From Actinoplanes regularis (GTDB taxonomy: Bacteria; Actinomycetota; Actinomycetes; Mycobacteriales; Micromonosporaceae), in assembly GCF_900188005.1 (NCBI RefSeq), contig NZ_FZNR01000026.1:56076-120075 (forward strand): a stretch of 64,000 nt of DNA, in the 5' to 3' direction. The notes under the pieces are model-generated. The model ran no database searches, was not told the DNA's origin, and worked only from the letters and a program-made list of their open reading frames with translations. This document shows, piece by piece, positions 25,763 to 34,537 of this stretch. The position numbers were made by a program, and so were the translations under genes. Numbering within the stretch: the first letter of the stretch is position 1; the number at the start of each line of letters is the position of its first letter.

Positions 25763-26656
25763 ATGGGCGGCGACGCCGGCGTGGCCGACGACGCCGTCGT
25801 GATCGACGTGGTCGGGCTGCGGATGCGGTACGGGACGGCCGACGTCCTGCACGACGTCACGTTCCGGGCCCGGCGCGGCGAGGTGCTCGCCCTGCTCGGG
25901 CCGAACGGCGCGGGCAAGACCACCACGATCGAGATCCTGGAGGGTTTCCGCACCCGCTCGGCCGGCCACGTCGAGGTGCTGGGCGCAGACCCGGCCCGTG
26001 CCGGCGAGGAGTGGCGGGCCCGGGTCGGTGTGGTCCTGCAATCGTGGCGCGACCACGGTAAATGGCGGGTCCGCGAGCTGCTGGCGCAGGTCGGCGCCTA
26101 CTACCACGGGTACACGACGCCCTGGGACCCGGACGACCTGGTCGACGTGGTCGGCCTCAGCGGGCAGGCGAACCAGAAGATCCACACCCTCTCCGGCGGC
26201 CAGCGCCGCCGCCTCGACGTGGCCGTCGGCATCGTCGGCCGGCCCGAGGTGCTCTTCCTCGACGAGCCGACCGTGGGCTTCGACCCGGTGGCTCGCCGTG
26301 ATTTCCATGATCTCGTGCGCGGGCTGGCCGCCGAGCACGGCACGACGATCCTGCTCACCACCCATGACCTCGACGAGGCCGAGCGGCTCGCGGGTCGCGT
26401 CCTGGTGCTGGACGGCGGCCGGATCATCGGCGACGGCACCGCCGAGGAGTTGGCCCGCCGCGTCGCCGGCCAGAACGAGGTGCGCTGGTCGCTGAATGGG
26501 GACCGGTTCAGCCGGCCCACCGACCGGCCGGCGCGACTGGTCTACGAGCTGTATCGCGAGCACGGCGACGACTTGCGTGATCTGGAAGTCCATCGGGCAT
26601 CGCTCGAGGACACGTATCTGTCTCTGTTGAGACCCGTGGACGGAGGAGTGCGATGA
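25655..26656 (+). CDS. ABC-2 exporter ATPase with N-terminal tandem repeat
   Basis: A 333-residue ATPase of the DrrA/ABC-2 class. Walker A GPNGAGKTT is at residues 82-90, the signature LSGGQ at 179-183, then Walker B VLFLDEPTVGFD and the H-loop TTHDLDE. Residues 1-36 are three 12-residue repeats (MSADGAGNSPVA type) not found in ordinary ABC ATPases. Start choices are ATG 25655 or GTG 25646, both inside the Clp-N gene; each repeat also begins with Met, so ATGs at 25691 or 25727 are possible. Works with the permease that follows. Confidence 0.88.
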   Translation: MSADGAGNSPVAMSADGAGSSAVAMSADGVANSPVAMGGDAGVADDAVVIDVVGLRMRYGTADVLHDVTFRARRGEVLALLGPNGAGKTTTIEILEGFRTRSAGHVEVLGADPARAGEEWRARVGVVLQSWRDHGKWRVRELLAQVGAYYHGYTTPWDPDDLVDVVGLSGQANQKIHTLSGGQRRRLDVAVGIVGRPEVLFLDEPTVGFDPVARRDFHDLVRGLAAEHGTTILLTTHDLDEAERLAGRVLVLDGGRIIGDGTAEELARRVAGQNEVRWSLNGDRFSRPTDRPARLVYELYREHGDDLRDLEVHRASLEDTYLSLLRPVDGGVR

Positions 26657-27501
26657 GCCCGGTCGGGAACGCCCTGCGGGCCGGTCGCTCGCGGGGACTG
26701 GTCGAGTTGCGACAGTCGGTCACCAACGGCGGCGACCTGTTCAACCACTTCTTCTGGCCGGTGCTGATGCTGGTCACGCTCTGGTTCCTGCGGGATCGCG
26801 AGTTCGGGCAGAGCGGCTTCCCGCTCGGCGCGCTGGTCCTGCCCAGCATTCTCGGGATGAACGCGGCCATGGCCATGGTGACCATGAGCCAGCAGCTGAC
26901 CGCCGACCGCGAGGACGGCACCCTGCTGCGCGCCAAGGCCACCCCGAACGGCCTGCTCGGCTACCTGACCGGCAAGCTGATCTCGGTCTCCGGCGGCCTG
27001 CTGATCGACCTGTCGATCTTCCTGCTGCCCGCGCTCTTCCTGGTCCGGGGGCTGGCGGTGGACCGGCCCGGCGCCTGGCTGACGCTGCTCGGCGTGCTCC
27101 TGCTCGGTCTGATCGCGACCCTGCCCACCGGGGCCGTTCTCGGCTCGGTCTTCACCAGCGCGCGCGGCCAGGGCCTGCTGACCCTGCCGATCCTCGCGGT
27201 GATCGCGATCTCCGGCATCTTCTACCCGATCAGCGTGCTGCCGGGCTGGTTGCAGGGCGTGGCGCAGGCGTTCCCGATCTACTGGATGGGGCTCGGCATG
27301 CGGTCGGCGCTGCTGCCGCCGGAGGCGGTCGCCGTCGAGCTCGGTGACTCCTGGCGGCACCTGGAGACGGTGGCCGTACTGGGTGCCTGGGCCGTGGCCG
27401 GGCTGCTGATCGCCCCGGTGGTGCTGCGCCGGATGGCCCGCCGCGAATCCGGCTCCAGCGTCGCCGAGCGTCGCGACCGGGCCCTGCAACGGGTCGGCTG
27501 A
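26653..27501 (+). CDS. ABC-2 type permease
   Basis: A 282-residue membrane protein with six helices and the ABC2_membrane layout (FNHFFWPVLMLVTLWFL at the start, SGIFYPISVLPGWLQGVAQ near the end). It overlaps the ATPase gene by ATGA and forms the export channel with it. Substrate unknown; this class exports antibiotics, lipids or polysaccharides. Last gene of the HTH/Clp-N operon. Confidence 0.87.
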   Translation: MSPVGNALRAGRSRGLVELRQSVTNGGDLFNHFFWPVLMLVTLWFLRDREFGQSGFPLGALVLPSILGMNAAMAMVTMSQQLTADREDGTLLRAKATPNGLLGYLTGKLISVSGGLLIDLSIFLLPALFLVRGLAVDRPGAWLTLLGVLLLGLIATLPTGAVLGSVFTSARGQGLLTLPILAVIAISGIFYPISVLPGWLQGVAQAFPIYWMGLGMRSALLPPEAVAVELGDSWRHLETVAVLGAWAVAGLLIAPVVLRRMARRESGSSVAERRDRALQRVG

Positions 27502-27510
27502 CCCGGGACC

Positions 27511-27724
27511 TCAGCGACGGCGGTAGATCTCGCCCCGCGCCGCCAGTTCGTTGAACCACCCCGCTTTGGCAGCCGGCACCCAGGGGCCGCTCGATGAGCG
27601 GCTTCCCGGTCCGCGCGGCGCACCCGCCGGAGACACAGACCGCCACCAGTCCGGCAACGATCACAGTCGGGGCGATCAATGCGCGCTTCGCGACCCGCGA
27701 CGGTAGCTCCTTCAGCGGCAACAT
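27511..27724 (-). pseudogene. short lipoprotein gene with a 1-bp frameshift
   Basis: The frame from ATG 27724 reads MLPLKELPSRVAKRALIAPT, a hydrophobic stretch and a GGC lipobox-like Cys, then KPLIERP. If one base of the GGGG run at 27583-27586 is removed, reading continues as WVPAAKAGWFNELAARGE to IYRRR and a stop at 27511, giving a compact 70-residue protein. Without the shift the frame runs antisense through the permease gene. This is either a real mutation or a sequencing error. Confidence 0.5.
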
Positions 27725-27805
27725 GTGGAGCCCGGCGTTCGGATCTCCGGCCTGCCCGGTCCCGGATCAGACGCTGCAGGCACGAAGCGTTTGCTGTCAA
27801 GGGGT

Positions 27806-28153
27806 TCACCACTGCGCGTCGAGTTCGGCGAGGCGTTGGCGGAGCCGGCGGGCGTCGGGTCGGGGCAGTGCACGGGTTATGACGTGCAGGGTGCGCCGGA
27901 GTTCTCGTGGGTCCGGGCAGCACTCGACGATGCCGCAGCCGTGTGCGGGATCGAAAAGCCGGTGGGCCGGGTCGTGGAGGAATTGGCTCCAGGCGCTCAG
28001 GGCCTGGTGCGCGGCTCCTGGCCATAATCGCGTGCGTTCGAGCTGAGCGATCGTGGCCCTGCCTCGCGCTGTCAAACCGGGCAAGGTCGGGACGGTGTGG
28101 TCGAGGCGGCGGTGTGCTGCGGCGCGCACTTGCGCCGGCGACTTACGCGCCAT
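27806..28153 (-). CDS. hypothetical protein, Arg-rich helical
   Basis: A 115-residue basic protein beginning MARKSPAQVRAAAHRRLDHT, with AGAGAGG-type ribosome sequence before the ATG. It has a central tryptophan/histidine region (LSAWSQFLHDPAHRLFDPAH), a CGIVECC cysteine cluster that could bind metal, and a C-terminal helix (RRLRQRLAELDAQW). Isolated between the frameshifted lipoprotein and the sugar ABC operon. No family recognised. Confidence 0.65.
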   Translation of the reverse strand: MARKSPAQVRAAAHRRLDHTVPTLPGLTARGRATIAQLERTRLWPGAAHQALSAWSQFLHDPAHRLFDPAHGCGIVECCPDPRELRRTLHVITRALPRPDARRLRQRLAELDAQW

Positions 28154-28303
28154 GGGCCTCTCTGAAGATCGTCATGGCTGACATGGTGACATACCGGCCG
28201 GCTGGTGTTCCTGTGCGCTGCACGCCGCGCCGCCCAGCGGTCCATCGTGGCTCGGCCGGGCCGAGCGATCTGCAGCGTGCCGGAGGGCGCCAGAATCGCC
28301 TCG

Positions 28304-29125
28304 TCAGCCCTTGGCGGCGCCCTCGTTGGCGTCCCGGACGAAGTAGCGCTGGAAGACGAGGAAGATGACCGCGACGGGGATGATCGTCAGCAGGGACGCG
28401 CCGAGCTTGAGCGGGTACTGGGTGCCGGACCCGAGCGAGCCGGTGACCAGGTCGGCGAGGCCACGCGGCAGGGTGTACAGGTCCGGGTTCTGCACGGCGA
28501 TCAGGCTGTGCGTGAAGTCGTTCCAGGAGCCCTGGAACGACAGGATGGTCAGGGTGATCAGGGCGGGCCGCACCATCGGTAGCACCACCGACCAGTAGGT
28601 GCGGACGATCCCGGCGCCGTCGACGTGGGCGGCCTCCTCGACGTCGATGGGGACGGCCGCGAAGGCCTGTTTCATGATGAAGATTCCGGTGGCGTCGACG
28701 AGCAACGGCAGGATCAGCGCGGTGTAGCTGTTGTAGATGCCGAGCTGGTTGAGCACCAGGAACTTCGGAATGAGCAGGACGACGCCGGGTACGGCCATCA
28801 TGGCGAGGATGGTGGCGGAGACGGTGTCCCGGCCACGGAAGCGCAGCCGGGCCAGCGCGTACCCGGCGAGCGAGTCGAAGAAGACCCGGCCGAGCGTGAC
28901 CAGCACGGTCATCAGGACGGAGTTGGCCAGCCAGAGCGGGAAATCCGTACCGTGCAGGATCTTTTTGAAGCTCGCCGCGGTGAACGGGTGCGGGATCGGG
29001 GAGAGCGGGTGGGCCGCGGCGTCGGCTTCGGTCTTGAAGCTGTTCGCGATCTGGATGACGAACGGATACAGGAAGATCAGAGCGAAGAGGACGAGTACGG
29101 CGTACCCCGCGGCCTTTCTCCTCAT
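28304..29125 (-). CDS. ABC sugar importer permease (MalG-type)
   Basis: A 273-residue permease with six helices and the ATPase-coupling EAA loop EEAAHVDGAGIVRTYWSVVLP. It ends in the RYFVRD tail common in CUT1 MalG-type subunits. Its ATG overlaps the upstream permease stop (ATGA). With 29122-30153 it forms the membrane channel of a carbohydrate importer. No ATPase gene is nearby; CUT1 systems in actinobacteria often share a distant MsiK-like ATPase. Confidence 0.9.
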   Translation of the reverse strand: MRRKAAGYAVLVLFALIFLYPFVIQIANSFKTEADAAAHPLSPIPHPFTAASFKKILHGTDFPLWLANSVLMTVLVTLGRVFFDSLAGYALARLRFRGRDTVSATILAMMAVPGVVLLIPKFLVLNQLGIYNSYTALILPLLVDATGIFIMKQAFAAVPIDVEEAAHVDGAGIVRTYWSVVLPMVRPALITLTILSFQGSWNDFTHSLIAVQNPDLYTLPRGLADLVTGSLGSGTQYPLKLGASLLTIIPVAVIFLVFQRYFVRDANEGAAKG

Positions 29126-30153
29126 TCCTCGCTCCCGGAGCGCATCAGCCGCCGTTGCAGCAGCGTCATCGCGATGATGACGACGAAGAGGAGGAACGAG
29201 ATGGCCGCCCCGGAGCCGTAGTCGAAGTCCTTGAACGCGGTGCGGTATGAGAGATACGCCGGGGTGAGCGTGGTCTTGGCGGGGTCGCCCTGGCTCATCA
29301 CGTAGACCTGATCGAAGATCTGCCAGGTGCCGATGAGCCCGAGCGTGACGATCAGGAGCAGGGTGGGTCTCAGCTGGGGCAGGGTCACGAAGCGCAGGCG
29401 CTGCCAGGGGCCGGCGCCGTCGATGAGGCCGGCCTCGTCGAGCTGGACCGGAAGGTTCTGCAGGGCCGCCAGGAACATCAGCATGAACGTGCCGGAAGTG
29501 GTCCAGACGGCCAGGGCGATGATGGCGCACATCGCGACGCTCGGCCCGGCCAGCCACTCCCACCAGGAGAGGCCGAGCAGGCTGTGGCCGGTCAGCATGG
29601 CCGGCGGTGCGGCCGGGTCCACCAGGCCGACGGTCCCGAGCAGCAGGTGCAGGACGCCGCGCGGGTCGGCGAACCACTGCGGGCCGGCCACGCCGAACAG
29701 GGCCAGCAGCTGGTTGACGGCGCCGGTGCTGGTGAACAGGAAGAGGAAGACCACGCTGATCGCCACCGAGCTGGTGACCGAGGGGAAGTAGAACGCGCTG
29801 CGGAAGAACGACTTGGCCCGGAGCAGCTTCTGGTTGACCACGAGCGCGAGGAACAACGCCAGCACCGTCTGCGCGGGCACCACGATGAGCACGTAGTAGC
29901 CGTTGTTGCGGATGCTGGTCATGAAGTCCTGGCGGGCCAGGCTGTCCACGGTGAGCAGGCCGGTGTAGTTGTCCAGCCCGGCCATCGGCACGCCGGAGCG
30001 GAACGGGCTGCCCTGGCCGTTCCACGCGGTGAAGCTGACCCACAGCGCCATGCCGATCGGCACCACCAGGAACAGGGTGATGATCACGATGGCGGGTGTG
30101 ACGAACAGCCAGCCGACGGAGCGCTCGGGCCCGCGGATTCCACCGGCGCGCAC
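29122..30153 (-). CDS. ABC sugar importer permease (MalF-type)
   Basis: A 343-residue permease with an N-terminal helix pair, a periplasmic-side loop and the EAA motif (DEAGLIDGAGPWQRLRFVTLP). There is an unusually long middle loop between helices (about residues 140-190, GPQWFADPRGVLHLLLGT). Two bases separate it from the binding-protein gene, and it overlaps the MalG-type gene. Carbohydrate uptake; substrate not readable. Confidence 0.9.
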   Translation of the reverse strand: MRAGGIRGPERSVGWLFVTPAIVIITLFLVVPIGMALWVSFTAWNGQGSPFRSGVPMAGLDNYTGLLTVDSLARQDFMTSIRNNGYYVLIVVPAQTVLALFLALVVNQKLLRAKSFFRSAFYFPSVTSSVAISVVFLFLFTSTGAVNQLLALFGVAGPQWFADPRGVLHLLLGTVGLVDPAAPPAMLTGHSLLGLSWWEWLAGPSVAMCAIIALAVWTTSGTFMLMFLAALQNLPVQLDEAGLIDGAGPWQRLRFVTLPQLRPTLLLIVTLGLIGTWQIFDQVYVMSQGDPAKTTLTPAYLSYRTAFKDFDYGSGAAISFLLFVVIIAMTLLQRRLMRSGSEE

Positions 30154-30155
30154 GA

Positions 30156-31409
30156 TCAGCCGCTCAGGACGGCTTGGGTGTACTTCTGCAGGCGTGCCAG
30201 GATCGTTTCCGGGTCAGCGGTGGCCAGTTGCTGCAGGCCGGTGTCGAAATCGGACAGAACGCTGTCCATCTTCGGGGCGTTGACCGGGCCTCGCGCGTAC
30301 GCGGCGCCGTCGATGAAGGGCCTGTCGGCGGGGAACCGGGCGATGTATTGATCCTTGGCGGACTGCCGCGACGGCATCACACCGAAGGCCTCGGCGAACC
30401 TGAGTTGTTGCCGGCCGGTCGTCATCGCCTCGACGAACTCGATCGCCTGCTGCTTGTACCTGCTCCTGGCCGCGATGCCCCAGCACTTGGTGAAGGCCAG
30501 GGTGCCTCTGCCCTTCGGGCCGGCCGGCAACGGGTTGATCGTGTACCTGACGGCCGGATAGTCGGCCCGCAGCGCGCCTTCGATCCAGTTGCCCTCGAAC
30601 GTGATGGCCGCCTCGCCCCGGCCGAACGCCTCCCCGGCCCAGCCCGCGTCCAGCTGCTTCGGGTATTTCAGGAGGTCTTCCCTGAGCAGCGCTTGTACGT
30701 ACCGCAGGGCCTGTAGATTCTCGGGGGTGTCGGCGGTCGCCCGGGTGCCGTCGTCGCTGATGATCCAGCCGCCGGCCTGCACCAGGAACGCGCCGATCCG
30801 GTCGCGGCTGTTGCCCAGCACGATCGGCGTGATCCCTTTCGCCTTCAGCCGCTGCGCGGTCGTGGTCAACTGCTCCCAGGTGGTGGGCACATCGGTGGGG
30901 GAGAGACCGGCGGAGGCCCACAGCGCGGTGTTGATCTCCATGGCGAGGGTGGAGAAGTCCTTCGGGACGCAGTACAGCGTTCCGTGGTAGGTGAACGACT
31001 GGCGCAGCGCCGGGTAGAAGTCGTCCACATCGGTGATCTTGTCCGCGTACGGCTCGAGCGCGCCGACGCTGACATAGTCGGCGAAGCGGGCCGCCTCGAC
31101 GTAGAACACGTCCGGCGGGATGCCGCCGGCGAAGGCCTGGCCCAGTTGCTGGGCGAGGTCCTGCGCGGGGATCACCGTCGCCGTGTTCCCGCTGAATGCC
31201 GCCCACGCTGTAGCGGCACCGGTGACGGCCGTGGTCTCAGCCTCGCCGGAGGAGGCGATCAGGATCTGCAGCGACGCCGGACCGCTACGCTGAGCCGGCG
31301 GCGTGCTGTCAAAGCCGCTGCCGCCACAGGCGGCATTCGCGAGGAGCACAGCAGCTGTTAGTACGGCCAGCGTGGTGTCCCGAAGCGGTACGGCAACCAC
31401 ACAAACCAC
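30156..31409 (-). CDS. ABC sugar-binding lipoprotein
   Basis: A 417-residue extracellular solute-binding protein (family 1). The signal ends in the lipobox LLANAAC (Cys26 from the GTG at 31409), followed by a Gly/Ser linker and a two-lobed domain with SGNTATVIP, GIPPDVFYVEA, TTWEQLTTTAQRLKAKGITP and FEGNWIEGAL. GTG at 31400 is an alternative start; neither has a strong ribosome site. First gene of the importer operon; captures the sugar and delivers it to the two permeases. Confidence 0.87.
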   Translation of the reverse strand: MVCVVAVPLRDTTLAVLTAAVLLANAACGGSGFDSTPPAQRSGPASLQILIASSGEAETTAVTGAATAWAAFSGNTATVIPAQDLAQQLGQAFAGGIPPDVFYVEAARFADYVSVGALEPYADKITDVDDFYPALRQSFTYHGTLYCVPKDFSTLAMEINTALWASAGLSPTDVPTTWEQLTTTAQRLKAKGITPIVLGNSRDRIGAFLVQAGGWIISDDGTRATADTPENLQALRYVQALLREDLLKYPKQLDAGWAGEAFGRGEAAITFEGNWIEGALRADYPAVRYTINPLPAGPKGRGTLAFTKCWGIAARSRYKQQAIEFVEAMTTGRQQLRFAEAFGVMPSRQSAKDQYIARFPADRPFIDGAAYARGPVNAPKMDSVLSDFDTGLQQLATADPETILARLQKYTQAVLSG

Positions 31410-31810
31410 TTTAGTCGGGTGGAGCGGGCCAGACGCCCGAAACGGGGAGGCCGCCGAGTCGACGGCCGGCGCAGCCGGCCCGTGGGGGTTAGCTGCCGCT
31501 ACAGAGTCGTCGACTGGCGATAATGTCGGCAAGCCGGGCGGTGTGGTAATAACGGTTGCCTGTTCCGGGCAGTTGGTTGCCGGACGGTATCCGGCTTCGA
31601 CCAGTTCCCGTCCGAGCAGAGTTGATTGAAGTGTCTCTATCTGGCCACCCGGTCGCTGGACCCGGCTGGGCGGGGCCGGGGACGATGGGCGATGCGCGGG
31701 AAGGCGGCCCTGAACGCCCTCTCGATCACTTTCGGCGACGGGTTCACGGCTGCCGAAATCTACTAACCGAGAAGCCGGAAACACCGCTAGCGAGCGAGAC
31801 AGTCCCGACG
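31410..31810. other. 401-bp intergenic region upstream of the sugar importer
   Basis: It should hold the importer promoter and the end of the Roco transcript. The open frame continues through it from the binding-protein gene but is not protein-like. I found no clear LacI-type palindrome here, unlike at the two glycosidase genes, and no RNA gene. Confidence 0.5.
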
Positions 31811-34537
31811 CTAGCCGTCGGCTGACACTGTTGCTGTCGGTTGAGTAGCCGACGTGGGTATGGTCGGTCCGGGTGTCCTTGACGTCACGGGCGTGGTGGC
31901 CGTGCTCTTTGGTTTGTTGCGCTCCTGCTCGTCGCCACGGTAGGCGAGATAGGCGATCCAGGTCCCGATCAGGGTGATTAGGAGCCCCGCAAGAGCGATC
32001 ATGGCGCCGACTTTCGGCAGCCCGAGAACACGAAAGCGTTCGACAGCTGGCTCTTCCTTCGGCTCGAGGGCAAGCTGTGGGGCATGCGGCGACGGGTGAA
32101 CTGGAGCTCTGGAAGACTGGTCTTCCACGCCGTCGAGCAGCAGGCTGATCGGGAATTCATCAATCATCCCTTGTGGGGTGACCTTCTCGATGCCGGCCGA
32201 TTCCAGATTGAATAAGTGGGTATAAGGAACCCAGAATCCGGGGTAGCCGGGCACGGGAACCTGCCCTTCGCCCGTGAGACCTGGAATGGTGAGTTCAATT
32301 GTCCGCAATTGGACGCGAATGGCTTGAAGAAGGCCGCGGCGTCCCTTGGCTGGACCCGACACTCTGATCGTAATCACTGCGTCCTCGCGGTCGGCCTTGA
32401 CCAGTGCCCTGTTGCCATCCAGAGCGAACACCACACCGGTCCGCCAGACTGTTCTCTGGCTGATTAGGTAGTGCAAGCGAACAATGAGCCGCCCGATAAT
32501 GCTGGACGGCAGAACGCCGTAGCGCACTGTAAAGTCGAGGGTGTCCTCCCACCGCCCCGTGTCCGGTTCCTCTTTGGTAAGAAGGTCCGGGATCAGGAAT
32601 ACATCGTCAGATTCGAAGCACAGTTCGAACTTCTTCATCATCTCAATGATGTATTGACGCTTCTCCGGAACGTACTTCTCCTCGTCTAAGATCGTGTCGA
32701 TCTTCTGCCACGTCAGTAGGCCCTTTTCTTGGGCGGCCACATGCGAGTTGAGCAGGCGATACACACCGCCGGTCACCCAGCTCGGGTTGAGGATGTTGGT
32801 GTCCCGGAGGCGAGGATCCTTACGGAAGCAGAGCACCGTGCCGAGGTCGTGGAGGAACTCGACGAGCCGCTCCTGCGAGGCCAGCGTGGTCACGCCCCGC
32901 TCCCCGCACAGCACTTGGTATTCTGTAAAAGGAAGGTAATCGGCCTCAAGTTGTTCCAGATGCTCCTTGACTCTGAAGAAAGATGCGGGCAGCAGATCCT
33001 GGACATGCGACATGTCGCCAAGTGTGTGCTGGAGTGATGCACGGACAGCGTCAATACCCTCATTATTAGCACAAGAGGTCTCGACGATGTCGACGATATC
33101 GGGGTACTTTCCACGTAGGCCGCGTTGGTCGATGTCGAGACCGAAGTCCTCGCATTTGTTGCCGACCAGTATTACCGGCGAGCCACCCGAGAAGCCCTGG
33201 ATCAGTTTGAGCCAGTATTCGATCCGGTTCTGTTCCTCACTCTGGCGAGCGTCCACCACGAGTAGATATACACTGCGACGGGTGAGGAAGAACTGGTGAG
33301 TTGCATGCATGATCTCCTGGCCACCGAAATCCCAGAGGTTTACGGCGATTCCGACGCCGTCAACCGACACATTCCAGCGAGTTACGTCGATGCCGTCGGT
33401 CTTTCTCTCGTCCGAGTCAAAGTCCCCGCGGGTCAATCGCCTGATGATCGAACTCTTGCCGACCGCCCCCTCGCCGACGACGAGAACCTTCGCCTCGTTG
33501 AGGCGCTTCTGATCTTTTTGGATGCTGTCCAGGTAGGCCCAGATCTCGGTCGGTTCCTGTGGCCGCGAAAGAACCTCGGGCGGGACAGGAAGGCTGTTGC
33601 CATTTAGGCCGAAGTATGAAAGCCCGCGAAGATTGGAAGTATTGTCGGGTAGCGAATATATTTTGTTTCCTGCAATATTGACAACCTTGAGCGTCCCGAG
33701 TCGGGAAATTGAATCTGGAATGCGCGTCAGAAGATTTTCCGCGAAAAGCAGGCCACGCAGGTTTTCAAGATTCCCGACGTTCTCCGGTATCTCCGATATT
33801 CGTTGGCCAGTGAAATCGAGCCACTCCAGGCCCGGAATGTCGAATAGCCACGAGGGCAATGCTACAACCAATCCGTGCCTACTCCGGGGGCCTACGCCGG
33901 ACACGCGCGCGAGACTTCCCGGAAAGGGTGGCTGCAAGGGCCTGATCGATGCATCGTATCCAGCGCTGTAAGTACCTGATGAGTTAAACTCTAGAACGCG
34001 AAGTTTGTCCAATTTGCGTACAGATATCGGCACTGCGTTCAACGGATTTCCGGATATTATGAGGTGTTCCAGGCTTGGTGGAAGTGCGATTTCATTCGAA
34101 GCTTTTATGCGGTTGAAGCCAAGGTTAAGAGCGGTGAGATGTTTTAGTTTATGGAGACCTGCGGGAGGGGATGAAAGATTGCATCCAGTCAGGCAAAGAA
34201 TCTCCAAGCGAGCTAGTCTTTCGATGCCTCGAGGGATTCGACCTAATCCGGGGATGCGCACCCCTAGGTGCCGCAACCCGGTCATACTAAAGATTTCTCT
34301 AGGGAATGCCGTGAAGGTGTTACATGAAATATCTAGCGATTCGATGTTAAGCTCGGGGAACCAATTGGGTAGCGCTGCGGCTGGATAGTCGAGCATCTGC
34401 AAAGAATGGAGCTTCGGGATATCCAAAAGCTCGCGGGGTAATTCTCTATCCTCTTTGCCAGAGAAACTGAATCGACCCGTATGGTCGGCAAGTTTCAGTT
34501 TGTCTTCGATGTCGCCCATGTTGATGGCAAACTCCAT
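31811..34537 (-). CDS. Roco protein: LRR-Roc GTPase-COR with C-terminal membrane anchor
   Basis: A 908-residue protein. Residues about 40-330 are leucine-rich repeats (LESLDISCNTFTAFP, LTALNLGFNRIK, LRGLLFAENLLTRIP). Residues 350-510 form the Roc GTPase: P-loop GEGAVGKSS with Lys361, switch II DFGGQE at 403-408, base-recognition NKCED. The COR dimerisation region follows (about 520-790). A helix near 838-860 (MIALAGLLITLIGTWIAYLA) then leads to a Thr/Pro-rich outer tail. GC content is visibly lower than in neighbours, with many A/T third bases, indicating horizontal origin. ATG at 34519 is an alternative start. Confidence 0.9.
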   Translation of the reverse strand: MEFAINMGDIEDKLKLADHTGRFSFSGKEDRELPRELLDIPKLHSLQMLDYPAAALPNWFPELNIESLDISCNTFTAFPREIFSMTGLRHLGVRIPGLGRIPRGIERLARLEILCLTGCNLSSPPAGLHKLKHLTALNLGFNRIKASNEIALPPSLEHLIISGNPLNAVPISVRKLDKLRVLEFNSSGTYSAGYDASIRPLQPPFPGSLARVSGVGPRSRHGLVVALPSWLFDIPGLEWLDFTGQRISEIPENVGNLENLRGLLFAENLLTRIPDSISRLGTLKVVNIAGNKIYSLPDNTSNLRGLSYFGLNGNSLPVPPEVLSRPQEPTEIWAYLDSIQKDQKRLNEAKVLVVGEGAVGKSSIIRRLTRGDFDSDERKTDGIDVTRWNVSVDGVGIAVNLWDFGGQEIMHATHQFFLTRRSVYLLVVDARQSEEQNRIEYWLKLIQGFSGGSPVILVGNKCEDFGLDIDQRGLRGKYPDIVDIVETSCANNEGIDAVRASLQHTLGDMSHVQDLLPASFFRVKEHLEQLEADYLPFTEYQVLCGERGVTTLASQERLVEFLHDLGTVLCFRKDPRLRDTNILNPSWVTGGVYRLLNSHVAAQEKGLLTWQKIDTILDEEKYVPEKRQYIIEMMKKFELCFESDDVFLIPDLLTKEEPDTGRWEDTLDFTVRYGVLPSSIIGRLIVRLHYLISQRTVWRTGVVFALDGNRALVKADREDAVITIRVSGPAKGRRGLLQAIRVQLRTIELTIPGLTGEGQVPVPGYPGFWVPYTHLFNLESAGIEKVTPQGMIDEFPISLLLDGVEDQSSRAPVHPSPHAPQLALEPKEEPAVERFRVLGLPKVGAMIALAGLLITLIGTWIAYLAYRGDEQERNKPKSTATTPVTSRTPGPTIPTSATQPTATVSADG

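Noticed and set aside
27230..27724. Reading the minus-strand lipoprotein as a 164-residue protein
   Set aside because: The last 100 residues run antisense through the ABC permease gene and are Arg/Pro-rich noise; a one-base frameshift gives a far better short protein.
31410..31784. An N-terminal extension of the sugar-binding protein to 542 residues
   Set aside because: The extra 125 residues are not protein-like and would bury the signal peptide and lipobox inside the chain.
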